Positions 1-8,826 are shown, numbered from the stretch's first letter. The stretch is 64,000 bases of DNA from Pirellulales bacterium (GCA_019694455.1 JAIBBY010000010.1:40510-104509); one strand, 5' to 3'. The notes: generated by a model not told the origin, from the sequence alone. A program made the numbers and translations.

Positions 1-203
1 TCGGAGCGAAGCGTGCGGGCCAGTTCTTGGGCGGCGCCGCCGCTCTCGGGACCAAAGACGATTTGCGTCTTGCCGTAACGGTCGCGCAGGTCGACGAACA
101 GCACGCCGCTATGATCGCGATAGCTGTCGACCCAGCCCGCGAGGGTGACGGTTTGACCGACGTGCTGCGGCCGGAGTTGGCCGCAGGAGTGAGTGCGCAG
201 CAA
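1..203 (-). CDS. aspS: Aspartyl-tRNA synthetase, N-terminal fragment (runs off left edge)
   Basis: Charges tRNA-Asp (or tRNA-Asp/Asn) in the cytoplasm. Only about 67 N-terminal residues lie in the window. They begin [12 protein letters not shown] and continue [19 protein letters not shown], the typical OB-fold anticodon-binding start of bacterial AspRS. I chose a TTG start at 203-201 because AAGGAG (complement of 210-215) lies six bases upstream; no ATG is available in frame nearby. Catalytic motifs 1 to 3 are outside the window. The gene is the last visible member of a minus-strand run that includes a GT4 glycosyltransferase and his genes. Confidence 0.9.
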   Translation of the reverse strand, partial: MLRTHSCGQLRPQHVGQTVTLAGWVDSYRDHSGVLFVDLRDRYGKTQIVFGPESGGAAQELARTLRS

Positions 204-585
204 AGTGGGCTCCTTGGCGCCGTGGCGGCAGGGTTGCCGGGGGCGCGCGTAACAGTCTGGGGAAGAAAGCCGTCGTGGCTTTTCTCCCTCTCTAGCCGCG
301 AGCACAGCGACGCTGCTGCGGCTCGCAAAATCACAACCCATGTCGCAATATTGCGAATTGCTTCCGGCGATTCGCGCAGCCCGGCGAATACTTGCCCGGG
401 CTGCTAGTTGGAATTGCGACAAGCCGAGCATTGTAAGTGGACGGGGCAAGAAACTAAACCCGCCCCTGGGCGTGCTGGCGCGGGCGAAATGCCGGGTGCG
501 GGGAAGAGGGGGCGGGACTTTGGCCGGCCCACGGCGAGCAGCCGTAGGCGTGGCAGGCGGAATTCGAGCAGCGATCATGCGCCGC
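204..585. other. Intergenic region between aspS and a GT4 gene
   Basis: About 380 bases without a convincing gene. Open frames on the plus strand here continue into the antisense of flanking genes and carry no recognisable domain or ribosome-binding site. The aspS ribosome-binding site lies at its left end. I see no clear terminator with a T-tract after the glycosyltransferase gene. Confidence 0.5.
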
Positions 586-1809
586 TCACGCGCCGCGGTG
601 TTTGGCTTTGTGACGGCGCTTTTTGCTCAGGTGGATGGCTTCCATGAAGGTGCGATCCATGGTCTCGACCATTCGCTCGATGGTGGCCTTGTCTTGCACC
701 GCGGCGACGGCGGCGGCGCCGACGCGCGCGGCCTCGGCCGGGTTTGCCAACGCGTGCCGGACGGCGGCGACCAGCGCCTGAATATCGCCGCGCGGATAAC
801 GCCAGCCATTTTCACCGTGGCGCAACAGTTCGGCGTCGGCCCCAGGCTCGTCGGCGATGATAGTGGGGCGTCCGAAGGCGAGCGACTGGTTGAGCGCCAA
901 CCCCACGGCGCCGGGGATGACCACCAGGTCGCTGGTGGCAATCCAGGCGTAGTCGTCTCCCTCGGGCACCGCGCCAGTGAAGAGGATGCGGTCGGGATCG
1001 GTTTCTTCAGCGGCCTGGAGAAGACCTTCGTAAAGTTCGCCGCGCCCCACGAAGACCAAGACCAGATCGGGATCGAGAGTGCGCAGGTCGTGCCAGGCGG
1101 TGATGAGGTCGGCCTGGCGTTTTTGCGGCGCCATGCGGCCGATGCAGAGCAGCACCTTTTTTCCGGTCAGTCCTTGCTCTTGGCGCAACTGTTCGCCGCG
1201 GGCGGCGATGATCTCGCGCTCGTCGAAGATGCGACGGGTGTCGATCGTGTTTTGCGCGATGCGAATCCGCGATTCGGGATAGCCCAGTTCGCGCAATTCG
1301 GAGCGCGAACATTCGCCGTAGCAGAGAAACAGATCGAAGCGGCGGAAGAAGCGGCGCTTGAGCCGCCGCTCGACCCAGGATGTGTGCCCGGCGCGATTGT
1401 TCACCTTCGACCAGCCGACCACGGCGGCTCCGATGCGGCGGGCAACGCGGGGGAGTGTCCAACTGCCGAGAAAGGCCACGCTGGCGGTGACCACCACCAC
1501 ATCGGGGCGCGACTGGCGCACCATCTTGGCGGCGCCGCGCCAGTGCGTGACCTCGCGTCCCATGAACAGCCGCTTGTGCAATGGCATCGCTTGCAAGTAA
1601 TGGCGCTGTTCGATATCGGCGTGATCGATTTCCAAGGGGCCAAAGACGGTGAGTTGGTAGCGGCGCGCGGCCTGCTCGGCGATCAGGTCCCAGACGGGCA
1701 AGCGATAATGCTTGACCGCCGGCTGAAAGACCCAGACCTGCGGCAAGTCGGCGTCGACGGCGCCCATGGTGGCGCGAAGTTCGTCGCTGGTGGCTGCATG
1801 GTCGGCCAT
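586..1809 (-). CDS. Glycosyltransferase, GT4-like (group 1)
   Basis: Predicted GT-B fold retaining glycosyltransferase of 407 residues, probably cytosolic and acting on a surface polysaccharide or glycolipid. The C-terminal half has the group 1 pattern: [19 protein letters not shown] begins the nucleotide-sugar domain, followed by [16 protein letters not shown] and a donor-binding stretch with [21 protein letters not shown]. The Arg/Lys-rich tail ends in [12 protein letters not shown]. It lies 30 bases downstream of the ACAD-type phosphotransferase gene on the same strand and may be cotranscribed, but no functional link is obvious. Donor and acceptor cannot be told from sequence. Confidence 0.85.
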   Translation of the reverse strand: MADHAATSDELRATMGAVDADLPQVWVFQPAVKHYRLPVWDLIAEQAARRYQLTVFGPLEIDHADIEQRHYLQAMPLHKRLFMGREVTHWRGAAKMVRQSRPDVVVVTASVAFLGSWTLPRVARRIGAAVVGWSKVNNRAGHTSWVERRLKRRFFRRFDLFLCYGECSRSELRELGYPESRIRIAQNTIDTRRIFDEREIIAARGEQLRQEQGLTGKKVLLCIGRMAPQKRQADLITAWHDLRTLDPDLVLVFVGRGELYEGLLQAAEETDPDRILFTGAVPEGDDYAWIATSDLVVIPGAVGLALNQSLAFGRPTIIADEPGADAELLRHGENGWRYPRGDIQALVAAVRHALANPAEAARVGAAAVAAVQDKATIERMVETMDRTFMEAIHLSKKRRHKAKHRGA

Positions 1810-1839
1810 GGTGATTGCCGGGGAACTTGCCTTTGCTAA

Positions 1840-2913
1840 TTACAGTTTGCCGGTTTCGATGGTCCGTAGCGCGGCGCGGCACAGGATGCGCGTGGCCTCG
1901 ATAAAGAAGGCGAAGCGCGCGTCTTTGGTCAGCCCCTTGTGATAGCGAAAGTAGATCTGCTGCGCGATGACCGCGGTCTTGAAGTAGGCATAGGCCAGGT
2001 AGAAGACCATGTTCGACATGTCGCGGCCGGTGCGATGCGCGTAGTGATCGACCAGTTGCTGCCGATCGAGCATGCCCGGCAGCGTGGTGGGACCCCAGCG
2101 AATGAGTTGCAAGTCGTCGGGGTCGGCGGGGTCGATCCAGTAGCTGATGGCGGTGCCCAGGTCCATGAGTGGGTCGCCGAGGGTCGACATTTCCCAGTCG
2201 AGCACGCCGCGCACGCGGGTCAGATCGGAGGCGTCCAGCACCACATTGTCGAACTTGTAGTCGTTATGGATGAGCGCGGCGCCCGACTCGTGGGGCATGT
2301 TGGCGGTGAGCCATTGGGACACCGGCTCCACTTCGGCCAGTTCGTCTGTCTGCGAGCCGTGGTAGCGCTTGATCCAACCTTCGACCTGGCGCTGCACGTA
2401 GCCAACCGGCTTGCCGAGATCGGCCAGGCCAACGGCGGCGTAGTCGATTGCATGCAGGTCGGCGAGATTATCGATGAACGAGTGGCTGAGGCGCGTGGCG
2501 ACCTCGGGGGGAAGCTCCAGCCCGGACGGCGGATCGCGGCGCAAGATTACGCCGCGCACGCGGCGCATGACGTAGAAGGGGGCGCCGATCACGGAATCGT
2601 CTTCGCACTGGGCGAGCGGTTCCGGCGCCGGGGGATAAGCGGCGTGCAGTTTGGAGAGGACGCGAAACTCGCGCCCCATGTCGTGGGCCGATTTGACCTG
2701 GCTGCCAAACGGCGGTCGGCGGAGCACCATCTCCAGATCGCCGAGCCGCACAAAGTAGGTGAGGTTGGAATGACCGGCGGGGAACTGCTCAATGGCGAGC
2801 GGGCCCTGGACCGTGGGAAAGCGCTCGCGGAGCCACGCTTCGAGTCGCGGCGCGTCGAGTTGCTCGCCTTCGCGAATGGGGCGGGTCTTATCGAGAAAAT
2901 CGGTTTCGGTCAT
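1840..2913 (-). CDS. Phosphotransferase family protein (ACAD10/11 kinase-domain type)
   Basis: Aminoglycoside-phosphotransferase-fold kinase of 357 residues. Visible motifs are the catalytic loop HNDYKFDNVVLD (HxDxxxxN) and the metal-binding segment GVLDWEMSTLGDPLMDL. The N-terminal lobe contains FPAGHSNLTYFVR, typical of the ACAD10/ACAD11 N-terminal domain and of Pseudomonas LvaA, which phosphorylates 4-hydroxyacyl-CoA. The start is MTETDFLD; the open frame continues upstream but overlaps the acyl-CoA dehydrogenase. That gene ends 11 bases upstream, so the two are almost certainly cotranscribed. Inferred role: phosphorylation of a hydroxyacyl-CoA that the partner dehydrogenase then processes. 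Confidence 0.85.
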   Translation of the reverse strand: MTETDFLDKTRPIREGEQLDAPRLEAWLRERFPTVQGPLAIEQFPAGHSNLTYFVRLGDLEMVLRRPPFGSQVKSAHDMGREFRVLSKLHAAYPPAPEPLAQCEDDSVIGAPFYVMRRVRGVILRRDPPSGLELPPEVATRLSHSFIDNLADLHAIDYAAVGLADLGKPVGYVQRQVEGWIKRYHGSQTDELAEVEPVSQWLTANMPHESGAALIHNDYKFDNVVLDASDLTRVRGVLDWEMSTLGDPLMDLGTAISYWIDPADPDDLQLIRWGPTTLPGMLDRQQLVDHYAHRTGRDMSNMVFYLAYAYFKTAVIAQQIYFRYHKGLTKDARFAFFIEATRILCRAALRTIETGKL

Positions 2914-2924
2914 CAGAAATCGAA

Positions 2925-4130
2925 TCAGGAGTTGAGCTTGAGTCCGTAGTTTTTGAGCACCTGCCGGGCGACGACGGTCTTGTGCACCTCGTCGGCGCCG
3001 TCGTAGATGCGCGCGCCGCGCTCGTTGCGCAAGAACGCGGCCAACGGGGTGTCGCTCGTGACGCCGAGCGCGCCGTGGACCTGAATCGCGCGGTCGATGA
3101 CCTTGAGCATGACATCGGCGACGAGAAACTTGATGCAGGAGATCTCGGTGCGGGAGTTGTACAGGCCGTCGTTGTCGATCTTCCAGGCGGCTTGCAGCAC
3201 GCTGAGCCGGGCGGCGTTGATTTCGGCGCGGCTTTCGGCGATCCACTGCTGCACCGCTTGCTTGGTCCCCAGCGGTTTGCCGGGGGCCAGTTCGCGCGTG
3301 GCGGCGCGCTGACACATGAGGTCGAACGAGCGCTCACAAATGCCGATCCAGCGCATGCAGTGATGGATGCGGCCGGGGCCGAGCCGTTCTTGCGCGATGA
3401 CAAAGCCGGCGCCTTCCGGCCCCAGCAAGTTGGTGCGCGGCACGCGGCAATCGACGTACTTCACCTCGGCATGGCTGTCGTAGTCGTCGCCGGCGTGCCC
3501 CATGATGGGGATGTTGCGAATGAACTTGAAGCCTGGGTTGTCGAGCGGCACGATGATCTGGCTGGCCTGCGCGTAGCGCGACGCTTCGGGATTGGTGACC
3601 GCCATCACAATGGCGAAGGTGGCGCCCTCGGCGCTGGAGGTGAACCACTTATGCCCGTTGATCACGTAGTCGTCGCCATCCGTGACGGCGGTGGTGGCCA
3701 TCCAGGTGGGGTTCGAGCCGGGGCGATCGGGCTCGGTCATTGAAAAGCAACTGCGGATGTCGCCGCGCAACAGCGGCGCCAGGTATTTCTTCTTTTGCTC
3801 CTCCGTGCCGTACTGCAAGAGGATTTCCATATTGCCGCTGTCGGGCGCCTGGCAGTTGAACGCATAGTGGCCGAGCGGGCTGCGGCCCAACTCTTCGCTG
3901 ACCATGCCGTGCTCCAAGAGCGACAGTCCCATGCCGCCATGCTCCTTGGGGATTTGCGGGCACCAGAGGCCACGCTCGCGCACCTTGGCCCGCAGGGCGG
4001 CCAGTTCTTGCTTGGTGGCGCCAAAGCCCTTTTCGGCGACTGCCGGCTCCAGCGGAAAGACATGATCGCGCATGAACTGGCGAATGTTGGCAAGGATCTC
4101 CTGCATTTTGGGGGAGACGCCGAATTCCAT
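2925..4130 (-). CDS. Acyl-CoA dehydrogenase (ACAD10/11-like)
   Basis: FAD-dependent acyl-CoA dehydrogenase family enzyme, 401 residues, a complete one-domain ACAD. Visible blocks are KEHGGMGLS, the FAD/substrate loop CFSMTEPDRPGSNPTW, GHKWFTSSAEGA, and the C-terminal QVHGALGVTSDTPLA followed by RIYDGADEVHKTVVARQ. Its closest look is to the dehydrogenase half of ACAD10/ACAD11 and of bacterial proteins beside a phosphotransferase, which is the arrangement seen here. It starts 20 bases downstream of the hisG stop. Substrate chain length cannot be deduced. Confidence 0.9.
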   Translation of the reverse strand: MEFGVSPKMQEILANIRQFMRDHVFPLEPAVAEKGFGATKQELAALRAKVRERGLWCPQIPKEHGGMGLSLLEHGMVSEELGRSPLGHYAFNCQAPDSGNMEILLQYGTEEQKKKYLAPLLRGDIRSCFSMTEPDRPGSNPTWMATTAVTDGDDYVINGHKWFTSSAEGATFAIVMAVTNPEASRYAQASQIIVPLDNPGFKFIRNIPIMGHAGDDYDSHAEVKYVDCRVPRTNLLGPEGAGFVIAQERLGPGRIHHCMRWIGICERSFDLMCQRAATRELAPGKPLGTKQAVQQWIAESRAEINAARLSVLQAAWKIDNDGLYNSRTEISCIKFLVADVMLKVIDRAIQVHGALGVTSDTPLAAFLRNERGARIYDGADEVHKTVVARQVLKNYGLKLNS

Positions 4131-4150
4131 GAGACATCCTTTGTGAGGGC

Positions 4151-5002
4151 TTACAGCCGGCAGTTAGTGATTTGAGTTTCGAGGATCGCGGTGGCGCCGA
4201 GCGCTTCGAGTTGTTCCATGATGCCGATCACTTCGTTGCGGCGCACCATCACCCGCACCGCGCACCAATCGGCGTCTTCCAGCGAGCTGACGGTGGGGGA
4301 GTTGAAGCCCGGCGTGATCCGCTCCGCTTCGTGCAACTTGGCGCGGGGGACATTGTACTCCAGCAGCGAGTACGCGCGGGCAATGACCACCCCTTCCAGC
4401 CGGCGGACAACGCGGTCTGCCAGGTCGGACTGGCGGGCCTGCGGGTTTTGGATGAGCACAGTTTGATATTGGTCGATATCGGCCAGAACGCGCAGCCGAT
4501 TGGCGGCGAGCGTGCTGCCGGTTTCGATGAGGTCGACGACTACGTCGGCCACGCCGAGGGCGATCATGATCTCGACGGAGCCGGAGAGGTTGACCAGATG
4601 GGCCTCGGCGCCTTCGCGCGTTAGATAGCGCTGGGTGATGTTCGGAAAGCTGGTCGCCACGCGACAGCCGTCAAGCTGGGCGGGCTTTTGGACCGGGCTG
4701 TCTTCCGGGACGCAGACCGAAAGCCGGCACTGGCCGACGCCAAGCTCCAGCCGGGTATGCACATGGGCGCCGCTCTCGGCCACCAGGTCGCTGCCGGTGA
4801 TGCCCAGGTCGATCGCCCCTTCGGCACAGAGCACCGGGATATCGTCGGTGCGCAAGAAGGTGATGTCGACCGGCATCTCGCGTACGCGAGCAAAGAGGGT
4901 GCGCTCTTGTTGGCGGAAGTTGAGGCCGGCTTGCCTTAAGAGGTCGCCGGCGATCTCGCTGAGGCGGCCCTTGCTGGGGATGCCGATGCGCAGATTGCTC
5001 AT
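4151..5002 (-). CDS. hisG: ATP phosphoribosyltransferase, long form
   Basis: First enzyme of histidine biosynthesis: condenses ATP and PRPP to phosphoribosyl-ATP. The 283 residues match the long form, with the catalytic domain (NLRIGIPSKGRL start, DLGITGSDLV, DVVVDLIETGSTLAAN) and the C-terminal HisG_C regulatory domain (FNSPTVSSLEDADWCAVRVMV ... GATAILETQITNCRL) that usually binds histidine for feedback. The start codon overlaps the hisE stop by four bases (ATGA), so the two are translationally coupled. Consecutive pathway steps 1 and 2 are therefore adjacent, while hisH lies about 9 kb away. Confidence 0.96.
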   Translation of the reverse strand: MSNLRIGIPSKGRLSEIAGDLLRQAGLNFRQQERTLFARVREMPVDITFLRTDDIPVLCAEGAIDLGITGSDLVAESGAHVHTRLELGVGQCRLSVCVPEDSPVQKPAQLDGCRVATSFPNITQRYLTREGAEAHLVNLSGSVEIMIALGVADVVVDLIETGSTLAANRLRVLADIDQYQTVLIQNPQARQSDLADRVVRRLEGVVIARAYSLLEYNVPRAKLHEAERITPGFNSPTVSSLEDADWCAVRVMVRRNEVIGIMEQLEALGATAILETQITNCRL

Positions 5003-5346
5003 GAGGCCCCTTTCTGGCCGCGGGCGGCTTTTTCGTCGAGGCCGGAGATGCCAAAGCGGCGTGCGAGTTCGGCCTCGACCTCGGCCAGCGGGACGCCCGC
5101 ATGGGCCAACAGGACGAAGAGATGATAGAGCACGTCGGCTGTTTCGCGAATCAGGTGGGCGCGTCCCTCGGGGCCGGGTTCGGCTGCCGCTTCGACCACC
5201 TCGGCGGCCTCTTCTTGCACCTTGGCGCCGATTTTTGCGACGCCGTCGGCGAGCAACTGGTTGGTGTACGAGTTGGGGCGCGGCTGGGCCTTGCGATCGA
5301 CGATCACCGCCATAAGCTGCTCAAGAATGGGGGGCGAAACGCTCAT
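4999..5346 (-). CDS. hisE: Phosphoribosyl-ATP pyrophosphohydrolase
   Basis: Second step of histidine biosynthesis, hydrolysing phosphoribosyl-ATP to phosphoribosyl-AMP. The 115-residue single-domain protein carries the MazG-like all-alpha motif: KVQEEAAEVVEAA (EExxE metal site) and RETADVLYHLFVLLA (ExxD). The open frame runs upstream into the antisense of miaA; I take MSVSPPILEQL as the start because the family begins there. It is a standalone HisE, not a HisIE fusion. It is the first gene of the minus-strand run and is divergent from miaA. Confidence 0.95.
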   Translation of the reverse strand: MSVSPPILEQLMAVIVDRKAQPRPNSYTNQLLADGVAKIGAKVQEEAAEVVEAAAEPGPEGRAHLIRETADVLYHLFVLLAHAGVPLAEVEAELARRFGISGLDEKAARGQKGAS

Positions 5347-5467
5347 TGCGGGCGGTATTCCAGGTCGGGCCAGACTGCTAAAAACGCATCGTAGAGGGGG
5401 GGCGCGCGGGTCGCAACCGCCTGCCGCGCTGGCCTGCTGGCCACTGTTGGAACCGAAGTGATCTGAA

Positions 5468-6445
5468 ATGATGTCGACGGACTGGAAAACAGTGATCGAC
5501 CCGGCTCGATTTATCGACTGCTGGTTTTTGACCGGGCCGACCGCCAGCGGCAAGACGGCGATTGGCGTGGCGCTGGCCGAGTGCGTCGGCGGCGAGATCA
5601 TTTCGCTCGATTCGATGGCGCTGTATCGCGGGATGGATGTGGGGACGGCCAAACCGAGCGCGGCTGAGCGTGGGCGCGTGCCGCACCACCTGATCGACGT
5701 GGTTGCGCCGGAAGACGAGTTCAGCGTGGCGCAGTACCTGACCGCCAGCGCGCGGCTGGTGGCGGAGATTCGCGCGCGACGGCATGAGCCGATCTTTGTT
5801 GGCGGCACGCCGCTGTACCTCAAAGCGCTACTGCGCGGACTGAGCGAAGGTCCGCCCGCCGACTGGGAACTGCGCCGGCGATTGCTCGCCGCGGCGCAGG
5901 CAGCGGGGAGCGAATCGCTACATGCGCGACTGGCGGCCGTCGATCCGGCTAGCGCCGCACGGCTGCACGCCAACGACGTGCGGCGCGTGGTGCGGGCGCT
6001 GGAGGTGCATGAGTTGACCGGCCGGCCGATCAGCGCGTGGCAGGCCGACGCGGATTGGACGCCGGCGGCGCCAGCGCGGCGCGTGTTTGCGCTCGACTGG
6101 CCGCGCGAAGCGCTGGCCGCGCGGATCAACCAGCGCGTCGACACGATGATTGAGGCTGGGCTGGTCGACGAGGCGCGGCGACTGCGCGAGCGCGGGGAGT
6201 TGAGCCGCACGGCCAGCCAGGCGGTGGGCTACGCGGAGATCTTTTCCTATTTGAACGGCGAGTGCGAACTGGCAATAGCGATTGAGAAGATCAAGGCCCG
6301 CACTCGGCAGTTCGCCAAGCGGCAGCGGACGTGGTTTCGGAGTCTGGCGGAATGCCGCTTTGTGCCGATGTCGGAGCCGGTCGACGTGGCACAGATCGCG
6401 GCGACCATCTCGCGGCTGGGAGAGGAGACAGACGAAGCGCGATAG
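5468..6445 (+). CDS. miaA: tRNA dimethylallyltransferase
   Basis: Transfers a dimethylallyl group to N6 of A37 in tRNAs reading UNN codons. The 325 residues are the usual length. Visible motifs: P-loop GPTASGKTAIG, DSMALYRGMDVGTAKP, VGGTPLYLKALLRG, and the C-terminal KARTRQFAKRQRTWFR tRNA-binding segment. Two Met codons are adjacent at the start; either could be used. The gene is divergent from hisE across about 120 bases. Confidence 0.96.
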   Translation: MMSTDWKTVIDPARFIDCWFLTGPTASGKTAIGVALAECVGGEIISLDSMALYRGMDVGTAKPSAAERGRVPHHLIDVVAPEDEFSVAQYLTASARLVAEIRARRHEPIFVGGTPLYLKALLRGLSEGPPADWELRRRLLAAAQAAGSESLHARLAAVDPASAARLHANDVRRVVRALEVHELTGRPISAWQADADWTPAAPARRVFALDWPREALAARINQRVDTMIEAGLVDEARRLRERGELSRTASQAVGYAEIFSYLNGECELAIAIEKIKARTRQFAKRQRTWFRSLAECRFVPMSEPVDVAQIAATISRLGEETDEAR

Positions 6446-6500
6446 AATAGCGACCGGCACGCGCGACGGGTACGCGGCGCGCCTTGGGGAGCCTCTTGTC

Positions 6501-7169
6501 ATGACGCGCTGGTTTTACGTCTCGTGCGGAATCACGCTTTTGGCGCTGGCGGCCAGCGTCTACTACGCGTTTGTCGCCTACGACAATCTGCCGGCGCGGT
6601 TGCCGACGCATTGGAACCTGCACGGAGAGCCCGACGGTTGGACGCGCAAGGAGGATGCGGCGCCGATCTTCTTTTTGCTACCGGTCGTGCTGGTTGGCCT
6701 GCAGGCGCTCACCTTGGCGCTGCCGTGGCTGTCGCCGAAGCAATTTCAGGTACGGTCGTTCTTGGGGGCTTATGGGCTGGTGATGGCGCTGACGACTGGC
6801 TTGTTGGCCTACATCCATCTGGTGACGCTGGTCGGCAGTGCGCGTCCCGGATCGCTCGATGTTGGGCGCTGGCTGATTGGGGGCATGATGGCGTTCTTCG
6901 CGGCGATTGGATGGTTGATGCCGCGGATCGAGCGTAATTTTTGGATGGGGGTGCGCACCCCGTGGACGCTGGCCAGCGAAACGGTGTGGCGGGCCACGCA
7001 TTGGATGGCGGGGTGGACGTTTGGCATTGCCGGCGCGCTAGGCGTGATTTGCCTGTTGGCCGGCGGGCGATTGGAGATTTGTTTCGCGCTTGTGATCGCC
7101 GCGGCGCTGGCGCCGGTGGTCTATTCGCTGGTGTATTACAAATGGTTGGAGCGGCGGGGAGAGGTGTGA
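6501..7169 (+). CDS. SdpI/DUF1648-like integral membrane protein
   Basis: Predicted polytopic inner-membrane protein of 222 residues. An N-terminal DUF1648-type block (LPARLPTHWNLHGEPDGW) between the first two membrane segments is followed by an SdpI-type core with GVRTPWTLASETVWRATHW. SdpI of Bacillus confers immunity to the SdpC toxin, but most homologues have unknown roles. I start at ATG 6501, since upstream frame positions overlap miaA. A TAGAAT hexamer at 6443-6448, inside the end of miaA, could serve as a -10 box. Nothing nearby suggests a toxin partner. Confidence 0.8.
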   Translation: MTRWFYVSCGITLLALAASVYYAFVAYDNLPARLPTHWNLHGEPDGWTRKEDAAPIFFLLPVVLVGLQALTLALPWLSPKQFQVRSFLGAYGLVMALTTGLLAYIHLVTLVGSARPGSLDVGRWLIGGMMAFFAAIGWLMPRIERNFWMGVRTPWTLASETVWRATHWMAGWTFGIAGALGVICLLAGGRLEICFALVIAAALAPVVYSLVYYKWLERRGEV

Positions 7170-7177
7170 ATGAGTCG

Positions 7178-7345
7178 CTAGTGGTCAGTGACTAGTGGCT
7201 AGGAAAGTCGAGAACGCGACGTCGCGAAGGCGCAGGGGAGATGAAGAGTTGGAAGCTCGCGCCTGGCGTCGCACTGGCAGAGCCAGTGGCACACGGAAGA
7301 GAGCAGCGGAGCAGCGGAGGACACTTGACTGGCCGCGACAATGGT
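7178..7345. repeat. Intergenic palindromic repeat cluster
   Basis: The heptamer CTAGTGG occurs twice (7179-7185 and 7193-7199). At 7272-7288 there is a perfect palindromic hairpin, CACTGGC-AGA-GCCAGTG (7-bp arms). The tandem words GAGCAGCGGAGCAGCGGAGG follow at 7301-7320. The composition is unlike coding sequence. The annotated reading frame of the neighbouring small secreted protein runs straight through this block, which suggests a mobile or REP-like element placed at the gene's 3' end. Copy number elsewhere cannot be judged from this window. Confidence 0.55.
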
Positions 7346-7693
7346 CACTGCGAGTCGCTGGTCCTGAGCCTTGGGTCTCTGGTCGCGCGCTTTCTCTGCT
7401 TTGCCGCGGGCGGAGATCGATTCGACTCTGCCGTCGTCGTCGTTGGTCTTCACCGTCACCGAAAAGCCGGGCAACAACTCTTCCAATTTGCACGGCGTGC
7501 TGTTGAGTGTGATGCGCGTGTCGCGGTCGGGCGTGAAGGCGCGCTTGGTCTTGCCATCGTTGCTGGTGGCGACCAGCTTGCCTTCGAGGCTGGAGACCAC
7601 CTTGCCGAGATAGACCTCGGCGCAGGCCGTGCCGACCCAGGCGAACGACATCAGCGCCAGGACCGCGATGCGAAGAATGAATACGCGATTCAT
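7199..7693 (-). CDS. Small exported protein of unknown function, repeat-derived tail
   Basis: A 164-residue open frame. I do not recognise a family. Residues 1-25 form a signal peptide (MNRVFILRIAVLALMSFAWV, then GTACA and a likely cleavage before EVYLG). Residues 26-100 look like a small beta-rich domain (KVVSSLEGKLVATSNDGKT ... LPGFSVTVKT). The start is supported by a GGAGG ribosome-binding site upstream of ATG 7693. From about residue 102 onward the protein is encoded by the palindromic repeat block and looks like non-native translation, so the ancestral stop was probably lost. It converges with the SdpI-like gene. Confidence 0.6.
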   Translation of the reverse strand: MNRVFILRIAVLALMSFAWVGTACAEVYLGKVVSSLEGKLVATSNDGKTKRAFTPDRDTRITLNSTPCKLEELLPGFSVTVKTNDDDGRVESISARGKAEKARDQRPKAQDQRLAVTIVAASQVSSAAPLLSSVCHWLCQCDARRELPTLHLPCAFATSRSRLS

Positions 7694-7769
7694 GGTAGAA
7701 CCTCCAGTTTTTCTAGAGTATTCCCACATGCAAGCCACATGCCAATGGGACGATAAGCGACGCTTATGA

Positions 7770-8684
7770 CTAGCCCGAGGTGAGCTTTACTCCTTGGCGA
7801 GCGACGCGTTTATTCTGTTCCGCCTGACAGGCCTCGCGATAGGCGGACTGCACCAGTTCGCGGCCGTAGCGGCGTTCCATCTCAACAATGGAAAAGTGAT
7901 ATCGCGCCACGCGGTTGAAGTGATCGGTGAAGGAGGCGTTGACCAAGGCCCCGAGGCCGGCGCCGACGATCGGCACCGCCTGCGCGGCGACCTTCTCGGT
8001 GACGACAATCTGGAAGCGGGCGGCGATCGCGCTGATCAGGCGCATCAGCACCGGCGCCGTCCCCTTGGCCAGCGCGTCGCTGATCTCGCGGGCCGTGTGC
8101 TGCGCCACGAAGTGCGTGGCCTGTCGCACCGCCATCGCCAGGCTGAGTCGCGTGGTCAGATAGGCCGACTCCATTTCTTCCAGCGGTTGCGAGCCAAGGC
8201 TGAAGACGGCCAGACACTCTAGCCGCGTGGCCGGGTCGTTGAGATCGGCGCCATGCTCGGCCGCGATCGACGCGATGGAACGGAGCATCAGCATGGTGGT
8301 GGTGGGAAGTTCCACCGCGAGGCCGGGCAGGCCCATCATGCCGCCGCCGGCGCCGGTGAGCGCCGTGAGCGCGGTGTGGCGATGTTTTTTCAAGAAGCCG
8401 CGGACGCCGGTCTTTTCGCACACCTCGTCGGACGACTCGGGCGGCAGGCTACGCACTGCCCAATCGAGTCCCGTTTTCAACGCGTCGCTCGTGCCGTCGG
8501 CGACGATGACGCGCGCCCGATCGGGGAGCGACTTGATGACCACCTCGGCGGGCTTGCCGACCAGGTTGGCCACCTTGACGAGGAAGCTGGGGTTTTCGAG
8601 ATAGGCCGCCGCCTCCGCGAGCAGCTTGCGCTGGTCGGCATTGAGCGCGAGCGGTGGAGGGACGGGAGTCGGCTGGTCGGTCAT
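7770..8684 (-). CDS. EcsC family protein
   Basis: A 304-residue protein resembling the EcsC family, named after the third gene of the Bacillus ecs ABC-transporter operon; its biochemical function is unknown. Visible features are the Gly-rich stretch TALTGAGGGMMGLPGLAVELPTTTMLMLRSIASIAAEHG and a second Gly/Ala segment AVPIVGAGLGALVNASFTDHFNRVARYHF, both typical of the family. The N terminus is Pro-rich and there is no signal peptide. It is separated from groEL by a strong terminator, so it probably has its own promoter. Confidence 0.8.
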   Translation of the reverse strand: MTDQPTPVPPPLALNADQRKLLAEAAAYLENPSFLVKVANLVGKPAEVVIKSLPDRARVIVADGTSDALKTGLDWAVRSLPPESSDEVCEKTGVRGFLKKHRHTALTALTGAGGGMMGLPGLAVELPTTTMLMLRSIASIAAEHGADLNDPATRLECLAVFSLGSQPLEEMESAYLTTRLSLAMAVRQATHFVAQHTAREISDALAKGTAPVLMRLISAIAARFQIVVTEKVAAQAVPIVGAGLGALVNASFTDHFNRVARYHFSIVEMERRYGRELVQSAYREACQAEQNKRVARQGVKLTSG

Positions 8685-8777
8685 GAGCGGGTTGCCTGGG
8701 CTTTGCGGTACGAGCCCACAATTCTACGTCGCCCGCAATGTTGCGGCGAATGTCGGCGGAAATCGGCCCGCGGCGCA

Positions 8778-8826
8778 TAAAAAATCCCTGGGCGACTCGC
8801 TGGCAGCTTGTCGCCCAGGGTTTTTG
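8778..8826. terminator. Bidirectional intrinsic terminator after groEL
   Basis: A perfect 11-bp stem: CCCTGGGCGAC at 8786-8796 pairs with GTCGCCCAGGG at 8810-8820 across a 13-base loop. On the minus strand, the direction of groEL, it is followed by ATTTTTTAT (complement of 8777-8785). On the plus strand it is followed by TTTTTGAT. It lies about 50 bases past the groEL stop and insulates groEL from the EcsC gene. Confidence 0.9.

Noticed and set aside
340..1839. Long plus-strand open frame opposite the GT4 gene
   Set aside because: It is a high-GC antisense shadow with no domain or ribosome-binding site; the minus-strand frame has clear glycosyltransferase motifs. The same applies to long antisense frames at 1939-2949, 8885-9787, 11880-13094, 16894-18093 and 58054-59358.
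3700..3730. tRNA-like GGTTCGAGCC word
   Set aside because: It lies within the acyl-CoA dehydrogenase frame and no cloverleaf can be drawn. No tRNA was found elsewhere.
6282..6500. Upstream extension of the SdpI-like frame
   Set aside because: It overlaps miaA in another frame and encodes an Arg-rich stretch without features.
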